A DNA stretch of 64,000 nt from Flavobacterium urumqiense (GTDB lineage Bacteria > Bacteroidota > Bacteroidia > Flavobacteriales > Flavobacteriaceae), in contig NZ_FNVP01000008.1 of NCBI RefSeq assembly GCF_900108015.1, positions 62,001-126,000 on the forward strand. The letters are read 5' to 3'. This document shows, piece after piece, positions 9,536 to 17,860 of the stretch. The notes below the pieces were generated by a model that made no database searches, was not told the origin of the DNA, and worked only from the letters and a program-made list of their open reading frames with translations. The translations under genes were made by a program, and so were the position numbers. Each line of letters opens with the position of its first letter. Position 1 is the stretch's first letter.

Positions 9536-10501
9536 TTGAAAATAACAAGAGAAATTAAAACTGCCGTATTAGTCATTGCATCTATTTTATTATTTATTTG
9601 GGGCTACAGTTTTCTAAAAGGAAGAGATCTTTTTACAAATTACAAAACATTATATGTTGAATATAAAAACGTTGAGGGATTAGCCACATCCTCGCCTGTA
9701 ACCTTAAACGGTCTGGTTATCGGTAAAGTAAATAGTATTGCATTAAATCAAGAAAATGGAAACTTATTAGTTGAACTTCAATTAAAGACGGATTTTCCAA
9801 TTTCTAAATCGAGTATAGCTACGATTTATGAGCCAGGATTTATCGGAGGAAAGCAAATTGCTATTTATCCTAATTTTAATGACAAAACATTAGCTGAAGA
9901 CGGTCAAAAGCTGCGTGGTGAAGTGAAAGTAGGTCTTACTGAAAAAGTGGGCAATCAATTAGCTCCAATTCAAGATAAATTTGAAAAAATAATGCTTCAT
10001 ACGGATCAACTAATAACAGGAATTAATAATGTTTTAGACAAAAAAGGTCAGGAGGATTTGAAAATAAGTTTGTCAGAGTTATCGAAGACGATAGAACAAT
10101 TTCACAAAGCATCTGCGAGCGTAAATACATTATTGGATGAAAACAAAGTTCAAATAAAAGGAGCTGTGACCAACTTCAATAAAATTTCTGGTGATTTTTC
10201 TAAAATATCGGATTCATTGAATAAAGCTAATTTAGGAAAAACGGTAAGAAATCTTAATAAAACGTTAGCTAGAGTTGATGGTATAATGAGTGGCTTAGAA
10301 GCAGGAAAAGGTTCTATGGGTAAATTATTAAGTGATGAAGCCTTCTATGATAATTTAAAAGCGACCACTAAAGAGTTAGAATTATTACTACAAGATATAA
10401 GACTGGCACCAACAAGATATGTTAATATTTCTGTATTTGGAAAGAAAAATAAACCGTATGTTGCTCCAAAAAATGATTCAATAATAAAAACAAAAAACTA
10501 G
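9536..10501 (+). CDS. MlaD/MCE family lipid-transport substrate-binding protein
   Basis: Inner-membrane-anchored periplasmic protein of the mammalian-cell-entry family, the hexameric lipid-shuttling part of Mla-type ABC systems. One N-terminal transmembrane helix (about 9-27, AVLVIASILLFIWGYSF) precedes a single MCE domain (about 37-115: VEGLATSSPVTLNGLVIGKV ... EPGFIGGKQIAI), then a long helical region with coiled-coil character and a short tail. 321 residues is typical for Bacteroidota MlaD. The start is TTG. The cognate ATPase and permease (MlaE/MlaF) are not in the window. Position after lptD and the amidases fits an envelope-maintenance cluster; the Fe-S gene follows after 2 bases, so the two are co-transcribed. 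Confidence 0.88.
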   Translation: MKITREIKTAVLVIASILLFIWGYSFLKGRDLFTNYKTLYVEYKNVEGLATSSPVTLNGLVIGKVNSIALNQENGNLLVELQLKTDFPISKSSIATIYEPGFIGGKQIAIYPNFNDKTLAEDGQKLRGEVKVGLTEKVGNQLAPIQDKFEKIMLHTDQLITGINNVLDKKGQEDLKISLSELSKTIEQFHKASASVNTLLDENKVQIKGAVTNFNKISGDFSKISDSLNKANLGKTVRNLNKTLARVDGIMSGLEAGKGSMGKLLSDEAFYDNLKATTKELELLLQDIRLAPTRYVNISVFGKKNKPYVAPKNDSIIKTKN

Positions 10502-10503
10502 CA

Positions 10504-11844
10504 ATGATGAGCTATTTAGACAATGTATTATTTGCCCTATTATTGATTATAGGTTTCGGGTATTTTTATAATAATATCAGAAAAATTATTAGAAATATAA
10601 ATCTGGGTGTTGCAGTTGATAGAAAAGACAACGCTAAAGCACGTTGGAATAATATGGCCATGATTGCTCTTGGACAGTCTAAAATGGTCAAAAGACCAAT
10701 AGCTGGAGCACTCCATATTGTGGTCTACGTTGGTTTTGTAATAATCAATATAGAATTGCTCGAAATAATTATTGACGGTTTATTTGGGACTCACAGGGTT
10801 TTTGCTTTTTTAGGACCAGTATATAATGTATTGATTGCTTCTTTTGAAATATTAGCATTATTAGTTTTGGTAGCCGTAATTGCTTTTTGGACAAGAAGGA
10901 ATATTATAAGATTAAAACGATTTGCAAGTTCAGATTTAAAAGGTTCTCCTAAAAATGATGCCAATTATATTTTGTATTTTGAAGTGGTGTTAATGACTTT
11001 GTTTCTGTTGATGAATGCATCCGATTTGCATTTACAAAACGTTTCGGGAGGTTTTTCTCATTTTATCAAAGCTGGTTCATTTCCTGTAAGTCAGTTTATT
11101 GAACCGTTATTTAACGGAATGTCAAATGAATTGGTGATGCTTCTTACAGAAATATTTTGGTGGTTGCACATCACCGGTATTTTGATTTTTATGAATTACT
11201 TGTACTTTTCAAAACACTTACATATTCTATTGGCTTTTCCTAATACTTATTTTGCAAATCTAAATCCTCAAGGTCAATTTGATAACTTAGAGTCAGTTAC
11301 GAAAGAAGTAAAGATGATGATGGATCCAAACGCTGATCCATTTGCAGCAGCGCCACCAGCAGATGAAAATGAAGTGCCAAGTAAATTTGGAGCGAGCGAC
11401 GTACAAGATTTAAATTGGGTTCAATTATTGAACGCTTATACCTGTACAGAATGTGGTCGTTGTACTTCGTCATGCCCTGCGAATATTACAGGAAAAAAAT
11501 TGTCTCCTCGTAAAATTATGATGGACACAAGAGATAGAATTGAAGAAGTTGGTAGAAATTTAGACACGAATAAAGGAGTTTTTATTCCGGATAACAAATC
11601 ATTGTTAAATGATTATATTACGCCAGAAGAGCTTTGGGCATGTACATCTTGTAATGCATGTGTTGAGGAATGTCCTGTAAATATAAGTCCGTTATCAATA
11701 ATTATGGACATGAGAAGGTATTTGGTCATGGAACAAAGTGCCGCACCAATGCCAATTAATGCTATGATGACCAATATAGAAAATAATGGTGCGCCGTGGC
11801 AATACAATCAACAAGACCGCTTGAATTGGAAAAACGAAAACTAA
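10504..11844 (+). CDS. membrane-bound 4Fe-4S dicluster protein (HdrC/GlpC-like)
   Basis: 446-residue electron-transfer protein. The N-terminal half carries about five hydrophobic segments (near 5-23, 67-92, 100-128, 155-170, 217-240), as in NarI/HdrE-type membrane anchors. The C-terminal half holds two ferredoxin-like clusters, CTECGRCTSSCPA and CTSCNACVEECPV, each able to bind a 4Fe-4S centre. With the next gene, which carries two CCG domains, it forms an HdrC/HdrB-like pair that could pass electrons between the quinone pool and a thiol or organic substrate. The partner and substrate are unknown. It is translationally close to the MCE gene (2-base gap), which is the usual Bacteroidota order. 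Confidence 0.85.
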   Translation: MMSYLDNVLFALLLIIGFGYFYNNIRKIIRNINLGVAVDRKDNAKARWNNMAMIALGQSKMVKRPIAGALHIVVYVGFVIINIELLEIIIDGLFGTHRVFAFLGPVYNVLIASFEILALLVLVAVIAFWTRRNIIRLKRFASSDLKGSPKNDANYILYFEVVLMTLFLLMNASDLHLQNVSGGFSHFIKAGSFPVSQFIEPLFNGMSNELVMLLTEIFWWLHITGILIFMNYLYFSKHLHILLAFPNTYFANLNPQGQFDNLESVTKEVKMMMDPNADPFAAAPPADENEVPSKFGASDVQDLNWVQLLNAYTCTECGRCTSSCPANITGKKLSPRKIMMDTRDRIEEVGRNLDTNKGVFIPDNKSLLNDYITPEELWACTSCNACVEECPVNISPLSIIMDMRRYLVMEQSAAPMPINAMMTNIENNGAPWQYNQQDRLNWKNEN

Positions 11845-11854
11845 TATTTTATAG

Positions 11855-11915
11855 TTTAATTGGTTATCCGTTTACACGTTTAACCGAATCATCAAATAAT
11901 TGAATAACCGAATCA
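11855..11915 (+). repeat. short intergenic repeat with ACCG/TAACCGAAT units
   Basis: The spacer between the two Fe-S genes contains repeated pieces of the type GTTTAACCGAATCATCAAAT and ATAACCGAATCAATAAAT. A closely similar piece (CGTTTAACCGAATATCAAAT) lies in the spacer before menA near 49134. No hairpin with a T tract is present, so it is not obviously a terminator. Confidence 0.4.
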
Positions 11916-11926
11916 ATAAATAAATC

Positions 11927-12718
11927 ATGTCAGAAAATTTAATAGTGCCAACAATGGCAGAAATGCTAGCTCAGGGGAAGCAACCGGAAGTTTTATTTTG
12001 GGTAGGTTGTGCGGGAAGTTTTGATGATAGAGCAAAAAAAATAACAAAAGCATTTGTGCGAATTTTGAATCGTTCGAATGTTTCCTTTGCAGTACTTGGT
12101 ACTGAAGAAAGTTGTACTGGAGATCCCGCAAAAAGAGCGGGGAATGAGTTTTTGTTTCAAATGCAGGCCATGATGAATATTGAGGTTTTAAATGGATATG
12201 AGGCAAAAAAAATTGTTACCGCTTGTCCGCATTGTTTTAATACTTTGAAAAATGAGTATCCTGAATTAGGAGGGAAATACGAAGTAATTCATCATACGGA
12301 ATTTTTGAAATCACTACTAGATGATGGAAGATTGACAATAGAAGGAGGACAATTTAAAGGTAAAAGAATCACTTTCCATGATCCCTGTTATTTAGGAAGA
12401 GCTAATAATGTTTATGAAGCGCCAAGGGATCTAATTCTTAAACTGGACGCCGAATTAGTAGAGATGAAACGTTCTAAGGCTAATGGATTATGTTGTGGCG
12501 CCGGTGGTGCACAGATGTTTAAAGATGCGGAACCTGGAAACAAGGAAATTAACATTGAAAGAACCGAAGATGCATTAGAAACAAAACCAGATATTATTGC
12601 AGCAGGGTGCCCATTCTGTAACACAATGATGACTGATGGAATCAAAAATAAAGAAAAAGAGGGTGATGTAAAAGTTATGGACATTGCTGAATTAATTGCT
12701 AATGCACAGGATTTGTAG
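11927..12718 (+). CDS. (Fe-S)-binding CCG-domain protein (HdrB/GlpC/LutA-like)
   Basis: Soluble 263-residue partner of the preceding dicluster protein. Two cysteine-rich (CCG) domains are visible: the first with VGCAGSFDDRAKK, EESCTGDPAKRAGNEF and TACPHCFNTLKNEYP, the second with FHDPCYLGR, GLCCGAGGAQMF and AAGCPFCNTMM. In HdrB these domains hold a non-cubane 4Fe-4S cluster for disulfide reduction; in LutA and GlpC they act in lactate or glycerol-phosphate oxidation. The substrate here cannot be read from sequence. An 82-base spacer with short repeats separates it from the upstream gene, and a PAP2 gene follows after 31 bases. Confidence 0.88.
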   Translation: MSENLIVPTMAEMLAQGKQPEVLFWVGCAGSFDDRAKKITKAFVRILNRSNVSFAVLGTEESCTGDPAKRAGNEFLFQMQAMMNIEVLNGYEAKKIVTACPHCFNTLKNEYPELGGKYEVIHHTEFLKSLLDDGRLTIEGGQFKGKRITFHDPCYLGRANNVYEAPRDLILKLDAELVEMKRSKANGLCCGAGGAQMFKDAEPGNKEINIERTEDALETKPDIIAAGCPFCNTMMTDGIKNKEKEGDVKVMDIAELIANAQDL

Positions 12719-12749
12719 TATGCTATGTTGATTTACTTAATCTGCTATT

Positions 12750-13523
12750 ATGATTTATAAAAATGTTCTATTTTTTATAATGATGCTATTCAATTTGGTA
12801 TGCTCTGCTCAGTCAGTTCCTATTTCTATTCCAGTTGATAGTTTAGGAGTTAAAAATAAAACGCAAATCCAATTTAAAACAAAACAATTAATCATTCCTG
12901 CAGTTTTAATTGGCTACGGAATAATTGGAATTGGTAATGATCAGCTCAAATCATTTAATAATCAGATCAAAGAAGAAGTAAAAGAGAACATCGATAAAAA
13001 GTTCACTATTGATGATTTCTCACAATATCTCCCTTTAGCTTCCGTTTATGGTTTGAGTGCAATTGGAATTAAAGGGAAAAATAATTTCCGTGATAAAACC
13101 GTCATCGTCGCAACTTCTTATTTAATTATGGGAATTGCTGTAAATAGTTTAAAACGGACTCTTAAAGTTGAACGACCTGATGGCTCCGGTTTTAATTCTT
13201 TTCCTTCAGGACATACAGCAACCGCTTTTATGGGAGCTGAGTTAGTATACCAAGAATATAAGGATGTTTCAGCCTGGTACGGTATTTCAGGGTATTTAGT
13301 AGCCACTGGCACAGGAGTATTTAGGTTATATAATAATAGGCACTGGCTGACGGATGTAATTGCTGGAGCAGGAATTGGAATATTAAGTGCGAAGGCTGCT
13401 TATTGGTTATATCCTTCCGTTAATAGATTATTAGTTTCTAAAAAACCAACAAATAAAAAAACAACATTTATTCCTTATTATGATGGTAAACAAGTGGGAT
13501 TTGGACTTGTTTCCACGTTTTAA
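12750..13523 (+). CDS. PAP2 family membrane phosphatase (first of two)
   Basis: Secreted or membrane phosphatase of the PAP2/haloperoxidase superfamily, 257 residues, with an N-terminal signal (MMLFNLVCSAQ). The three-part signature is complete: K135-x6-RP (KRTLKVERP), PSGH (152-155) and NNRHWLTDVIAG with the catalytic His and Asp. Likely substrates are lipid phosphates such as undecaprenyl or phosphatidylglycerol phosphate; the specificity is not readable. It follows the Fe-S genes by 31 bases. A paralog lies at 17205. The C-terminal 30 residues are polar and end in a strand-like GFGLVSTF. Confidence 0.88.
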   Translation: MIYKNVLFFIMMLFNLVCSAQSVPISIPVDSLGVKNKTQIQFKTKQLIIPAVLIGYGIIGIGNDQLKSFNNQIKEEVKENIDKKFTIDDFSQYLPLASVYGLSAIGIKGKNNFRDKTVIVATSYLIMGIAVNSLKRTLKVERPDGSGFNSFPSGHTATAFMGAELVYQEYKDVSAWYGISGYLVATGTGVFRLYNNRHWLTDVIAGAGIGILSAKAAYWLYPSVNRLLVSKKPTNKKTTFIPYYDGKQVGFGLVSTF

Positions 13524-13554
13524 TCATAATAATAGTAATTATAAAAATAAAATT

Positions 13555-14037
13555 ATGTACGTTCCTTTTGAAAATTTACCCGAAGAATCTAAAATATGGA
13601 TTTATCAATCAAACAGAAAATTTTCGGATGCCGAATTTTCTGAAATAGAAACTGCCCTGCAATCTTTTCTTGAAAGTTGGGCTGCACACGGAACAAGTTT
13701 GGTATCATCGTATCAATTGAAATACAATAGATTCATTATAATTGCCGTTGATCAGGATGTTCAGGCTGCAACAGGATGTTCAATAGATTCATCTGTTGAG
13801 TTTATTCAAAGTTTAGAACAAAAATATAATGTCGATTTATTGGATAAGATGAATGTGACTTTCAAATTAGGGGAGCATATTGCTCATAAGCCTTTGATTG
13901 ATTTTAAGAAAATGGTTAAAGATAAAGCCGTTACTGAAAACACAATTGTTTTCAATAATTTGGTTAATAATATTGAAGAATATAATGAATCTTGGGAAGT
14001 TCCAGCTATTGACAGTTGGCACAGTCGCTTTTTTTAA
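13555..14037 (+). CDS. conserved Bacteroidota protein usually labelled 'ABC transporter ATPase'
   Basis: 160-residue cytoplasmic protein beginning MYVPFENLPEESKIWIYQSN. Close relatives are annotated in Bacteroidota as 'ABC transporter ATPase', but this sequence has no Walker A (GxxxxGKS), signature or Walker B motif, so that name is not supported. It has no signal peptide or membrane segment. Visible features are a compact alpha/beta pattern with FLESWAAHGTSLVSSYQLKY and a central GCSIDSSVEFIQ motif that contains a conserved-looking cysteine. The ATG at 13555 is preferred over an in-frame ATG at 13480, which lies inside the PAP2 gene. The large GH3 lipoprotein gene starts 13 bases downstream, so the two are probably translated from one mRNA. 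Function unknown. Confidence 0.75.
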   Translation: MYVPFENLPEESKIWIYQSNRKFSDAEFSEIETALQSFLESWAAHGTSLVSSYQLKYNRFIIIAVDQDVQAATGCSIDSSVEFIQSLEQKYNVDLLDKMNVTFKLGEHIAHKPLIDFKKMVKDKAVTENTIVFNNLVNNIEEYNESWEVPAIDSWHSRFF

Positions 14038-14050
14038 ACAAAATAGTTCA

Positions 14051-17041
14051 ATGAAAAAAATAGGCATCAGAATTGTTTTATTTTATGTCCTGTTTCTTTT
14101 TGTTGCCGCTAGTTGTGTTGGTACAAAAATTAATAAGCCTAAAGTAATTCTAACCAATATTCCATCAAAAAGAATTGTTTCTGCTGATGATTTAAAAAAT
14201 TCCCCTGTGCTTTTTGAGTTACCTTCTGAAGGAACTAAATGGGTAGATAGTGTTTACGCTGCAATGAATTTAGACGAAAGAATAGGCCAGTTATTTATGG
14301 TAGCTGCTTATTCTAATAAAGATACGGTTCATTTCAATGCCATTGATAAACTGATTACTGAAAACAAAATTGGAGGATTAATTTTTTTTCAAGGTGGTCC
14401 GGTTCGTCAAGCAAATCTTGCGAATCGTTTTCAATCCAAGTCAAAATTCCCTTTGTTTATTGGTAATGATGCCGAATGGGGTTTGGGCATGCGACTTGAT
14501 TCAACGGCTAGATATCCTTGGAATATGACTCTTGGAGCTATCCAAGATATGAAATTGATAGAGAGAGTGGGTGTTCAAATGGGAGAACAAAGTAAACGAT
14601 TAGGTTTACAGTTTAACTTTGCGCCGGTTCTTGACATTAATACTAATCCAAAAAATCCTATCATAGGTTTTCGTTCTTTTGGAGAAGATAAATATAAGGT
14701 TACTGAACACGCCATTGCTTTAATGAAAGGGGTACAAAGCCAAGGTGTTTTTTCTACAGGGAAACATTTTCCCGGTCACGGTGATACAGAGACTGATTCC
14801 CATAAAGGCTTACCATTAATTAATTTCTCTAAAGAGAGATTGGAAGAGGTCGAGTTTTATCCTTACAGAAAAATGTTTCATCAAGGACTTTCTTCAGTAA
14901 TGGTGGGGCATTTAAATGTTCCCAGTTTAGAATCAAGATCTAATTATCCGTCATCGATTTCCTATAATGTGGTGACCAATATTCTTCAAAAAGAATTGGG
15001 TTTTAAAGGACTAATATTTACTGATGCTTTGAATATGAAAGGGGTAAGTGACTCGAATATTCCCAGCGAAATAAATTTTGAAGCTTTTATGGCTGGAAAC
15101 GATATCTTATTATTTCCAGAAAATGTTCCTTTCGCAATTGAAAAATTCAAACTCGCTTATTCGGCTAATTTAGTAACGGAGGAAAGATTGGCTTTTTCTG
15201 TAAAGAAAATATTAAAATTCAAATACAAAGCGGGTTTAAATTCCTATAAACCTATTGAGACAGCTCATTTATATAAAGATTTAAATTCGTCAAAAAATGA
15301 TGCTTTGCAGTATGAATTATATGAAAATGCCGTCACTGTTTTAAAAAATACGACTTCTGTTTTACCCATAAAAAATTTGGAAAATCAAAAAATTGCTTAT
15401 GTAAAAATAGGGGACGACAGCAATGATACTTTTGTTTCAACTCTAAAAAAATATGCAGAGGTAACTGTCATTTCGGATACAAATCCAGATAGTTTACAAG
15501 TAAAATTGAAACCATTTACAACAGTAATTATTGGCTATCACAAGGCAGATTTAGCTTTTAAGAATGGTGATTTAAATGCAGAGGAATTATTTAAAATCAA
15601 TTATCTAGCCCGAAATAATAATGTTATCCTGGATCTTTTTGCAAAACCATATTCCTTATTACCTATTGCAAATTTTGAGGATATTGAAGGATTGGTTGTC
15701 TCTTATCAAAATAGTGATATTGCACAAATAGTTTCTGCTGAATTAATTTTTGGTGCTATTGAAGCGAAAGGGAAATTGCCTGTATCCATCAATACAAATT
15801 TTAAAGTAAATGACGGTTTAACAACTGAAAAACTAAATCGTCTGGGATTTACCGCTGCCGAAAATGTTGGAATGAATCCTGAAATACTGTCTAAAATTGA
15901 TGCTTTAGCCCTAAAGGCCATCAATGCCAAAATGACTCCGGGAATTCAGGTGCTCGTGGCTAGAAAAGGAAAAGTTATTTACCAAAAGTCATTTGGGTAT
16001 CACACGTATAATAATGATTTGAAGGTTTTGGATTCAGATATTTACGATGTTGCATCATTAACGAAGATTCTGGCTACTTTGCCAAATGTGATGCAACAAT
16101 ATGATCAGCAAAAAATAAACATGGAAACGACATTGGGAACGATGTCTCCAATCTTTAAAAATTCGAATAAAGAAAACATCCATTTCAAAGAATTATTATC
16201 GCATTATGCAGGACTTGTAGCGGGAATACCATTTTATAAGGCAACAATGGATAAATCAAAACTTTCAGAAAATTATTTCAGAAAAGTTTCAAATGATCAG
16301 TTTTCTAAGCAATTAGGAGATAGTCTTTTTATAAGAAATGATTTCCATGACTCGATAATGAAAATGATTATTAAAAGTAAATTAGCTATTAAAAAAGAAT
16401 ACAAATACAGTGATCTTACTTTTATGATTTTAAAAGATTATTTAGAAAATTCAACGGGTAAAAAATTAGACGATTTAATTCAGGAGAACTTTTATCAATC
16501 ACTCGGGATGAATAATTCAAGCTTTAATCCATTGAAGAAGTATGATAAAAACAGAATTCCTCCGACAGAATTTGATTCTTATTTCCGACATCAAATTTTG
16601 CAAGGCTATGTGAATGATTTATCGGCAGCATTAGAAGGTGGAGTTTCTGGTCATGCAGGTGTTTTTTCTAATGCAATGGATGTGGCTAAAATTATGCAAT
16701 TGTATTTACAAAAAGGGAATTATGGTAATCGTCAGTATTTTTCTGAGAAAACATTTAATGATTTCAACACGTGTTATTTTTGTGCAGAAGGAAATAGGAG
16801 AGGTATTGGTTTTGATAAGCCGCAATTAGGAGTAGCAGGACCCACCTGCGGATGTGCATCAATGACTAGTTTTGGACATACGGGTTTTACAGGAACGATG
16901 GCTTGGGCTGATCCCGAAGCAGAAATAGTTTATGTATTTCTTTCCAATAGAACTTTTCCATTGGCTACTGAAAATAAATTATCGAAGGAAAATATTCGAG
17001 AAGATATTCAGGAAGTAATTTATGATGCAATTGTAAAATAG
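14051..17041 (+). CDS. lipoprotein fusing a GH3 (NagZ-like) glycosidase with a beta-lactamase-family serine hydrolase
   Basis: 996 residues with a lipobox (VAASC, Cys22). Residues about 65-400 are glycoside hydrolase family 3 with the NagZ-specific loop KHFPGHGDTETDSH (His233/Asp235 general acid/base) and the nucleophile Asp315 in FTDALNMKG, so a beta-N-acetylglucosaminidase acting on muropeptides is likely. A linking GH3 C-terminal-like region (about 400-610) precedes a class C beta-lactamase/esterase domain with S669 in SLTK, a Tyr motif YKYSDL and H943-T-G. Both catalytic sets are intact. It would act at the outer membrane or periplasm in peptidoglycan recycling. The start at 14051 is the first ATG outside the upstream gene. 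A strong terminator follows. Confidence 0.9.
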   Translation: MKKIGIRIVLFYVLFLFVAASCVGTKINKPKVILTNIPSKRIVSADDLKNSPVLFELPSEGTKWVDSVYAAMNLDERIGQLFMVAAYSNKDTVHFNAIDKLITENKIGGLIFFQGGPVRQANLANRFQSKSKFPLFIGNDAEWGLGMRLDSTARYPWNMTLGAIQDMKLIERVGVQMGEQSKRLGLQFNFAPVLDINTNPKNPIIGFRSFGEDKYKVTEHAIALMKGVQSQGVFSTGKHFPGHGDTETDSHKGLPLINFSKERLEEVEFYPYRKMFHQGLSSVMVGHLNVPSLESRSNYPSSISYNVVTNILQKELGFKGLIFTDALNMKGVSDSNIPSEINFEAFMAGNDILLFPENVPFAIEKFKLAYSANLVTEERLAFSVKKILKFKYKAGLNSYKPIETAHLYKDLNSSKNDALQYELYENAVTVLKNTTSVLPIKNLENQKIAYVKIGDDSNDTFVSTLKKYAEVTVISDTNPDSLQVKLKPFTTVIIGYHKADLAFKNGDLNAEELFKINYLARNNNVILDLFAKPYSLLPIANFEDIEGLVVSYQNSDIAQIVSAELIFGAIEAKGKLPVSINTNFKVNDGLTTEKLNRLGFTAAENVGMNPEILSKIDALALKAINAKMTPGIQVLVARKGKVIYQKSFGYHTYNNDLKVLDSDIYDVASLTKILATLPNVMQQYDQQKINMETTLGTMSPIFKNSNKENIHFKELLSHYAGLVAGIPFYKATMDKSKLSENYFRKVSNDQFSKQLGDSLFIRNDFHDSIMKMIIKSKLAIKKEYKYSDLTFMILKDYLENSTGKKLDDLIQENFYQSLGMNNSSFNPLKKYDKNRIPPTEFDSYFRHQILQGYVNDLSAALEGGVSGHAGVFSNAMDVAKIMQLYLQKGNYGNRQYFSEKTFNDFNTCYFCAEGNRRGIGFDKPQLGVAGPTCGCASMTSFGHTGFTGTMAWADPEAEIVYVFLSNRTFPLATENKLSKENIREDIQEVIYDAIVK

Positions 17042-17067
17042 CGCAATAAAACAGAATAATTAACTTT

Positions 17068-17112
17068 AAGCCATTATGAAATTATTAAACAATTTCATAA
17101 TGGCTTATTTTT
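17068..17112 (+). terminator. intrinsic terminator after the GH3 fusion gene
   Basis: A 16-base inverted repeat AAGCCATTATGAAATT / AATTTCATAATGGCTT with a 7-base loop is followed by ATTTTTATT. It starts 26 bases after the stop codon. Confidence 0.88.
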
Positions 17113-17179
17113 ATTAAAATGGCTTTTTTAAAAATTTAATTTTGAAACATTTAGTTAAAAATTACTCTATGTATTATAG

Positions 17180-17187
17180 TATATTTG
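17180..17187 (+). promoter_or_regulatory. -7 promoter box for the second PAP2 gene
   Basis: TATATTTG matches TAnnTTTG exactly, 17 bases before the ATG and just after the previous transcription terminator. The -33 box is weak. Confidence 0.45.
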
Positions 17188-17204
17188 ATTTGTAAAGCAA
17201 TACT

Positions 17205-17825
17205 ATGAAAAATAAAAGGAACGTATTTAAAGCAAGCTATTTAGCGGTATTTCTTTTTTGCATAACTTTTTTAAATGCCCAAAATGCAGACATAAATATT
17301 TTAAGAGATATCAATGTTTATAGAAATACATCTTTAGATCCCACTTTTAAGATAATAACCAATAGTGCCGTTCCAATCAGCGTTGCAACTCCCATTATTA
17401 TTTATTCCGTAGGATTGATAAAGCAAGACAGTACAATCAAAAAGCAGGCAATTTTTATTGGTGAAACGTTTCTGGTTTCAGCATTTGTTACAACTGCTTT
17501 AAAGCACAGCATAAAAAGGGAAAGACCATTTGATACGTATTCGGATATAGATAAAGCGACTTCTGCACCCGGTTATTCATTTCCTTCAGGGCATACTTCG
17601 ACAGCTTTTGCCACAGCAACATCATTGAGTATGGCATATCCTAAATGGTACGTAATTGCGCCTTCTTTTGTATGGGCGAGCGCAGTAGGATATTCTCGAA
17701 TGCATTTAGGGGTTCATTATCCTACGGATGTATTTGCAGGAGCATTAGTAGGAAGTGGTTCCGCTTATATAACGTACAGAGCTAATAAATGGCTTAACAA
17801 GAAAAGGTCTAAAAAAGAAAGGTAA
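17205..17825 (+). CDS. PAP2 family membrane phosphatase (second of two)
   Basis: 206-residue phosphatase with signal peptide (FCITFLNAQ) and the complete PAP2 signature: K-x6-RP in KHSIKRERP, PSGHTSTAFA, and SRMHLGVHYPTDVFAG with catalytic His and Asp. Several hydrophobic segments place it in the inner membrane with the active site facing the periplasm. It is shorter than and clearly different from the PAP2 at 12750 outside the motifs, so the two likely have different substrates. It opens a plus-strand run with the MFS transporter (35-base gap) and the metal ATPase; whether they share a function is unknown. Confidence 0.9.
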   Translation: MKNKRNVFKASYLAVFLFCITFLNAQNADINILRDINVYRNTSLDPTFKIITNSAVPISVATPIIIYSVGLIKQDSTIKKQAIFIGETFLVSAFVTTALKHSIKRERPFDTYSDIDKATSAPGYSFPSGHTSTAFATATSLSMAYPKWYVIAPSFVWASAVGYSRMHLGVHYPTDVFAGALVGSGSAYITYRANKWLNKKRSKKER

Positions 17826-17860
17826 TTGTAACTTGAATCTAGCATTAAAAAAAAAGCAAA

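Noticed and set aside
13898..14050. Longer start for the GH3 fusion protein
   Set aside because: It would overlap the preceding gene by 140 bases and hide the lipoprotein signal that begins at 14051.
12750..17825. The two PAP2 genes as a tandem duplication
   Set aside because: They share only the catalytic signature; length, signal region and flanking sequence differ, and other genes lie between them.
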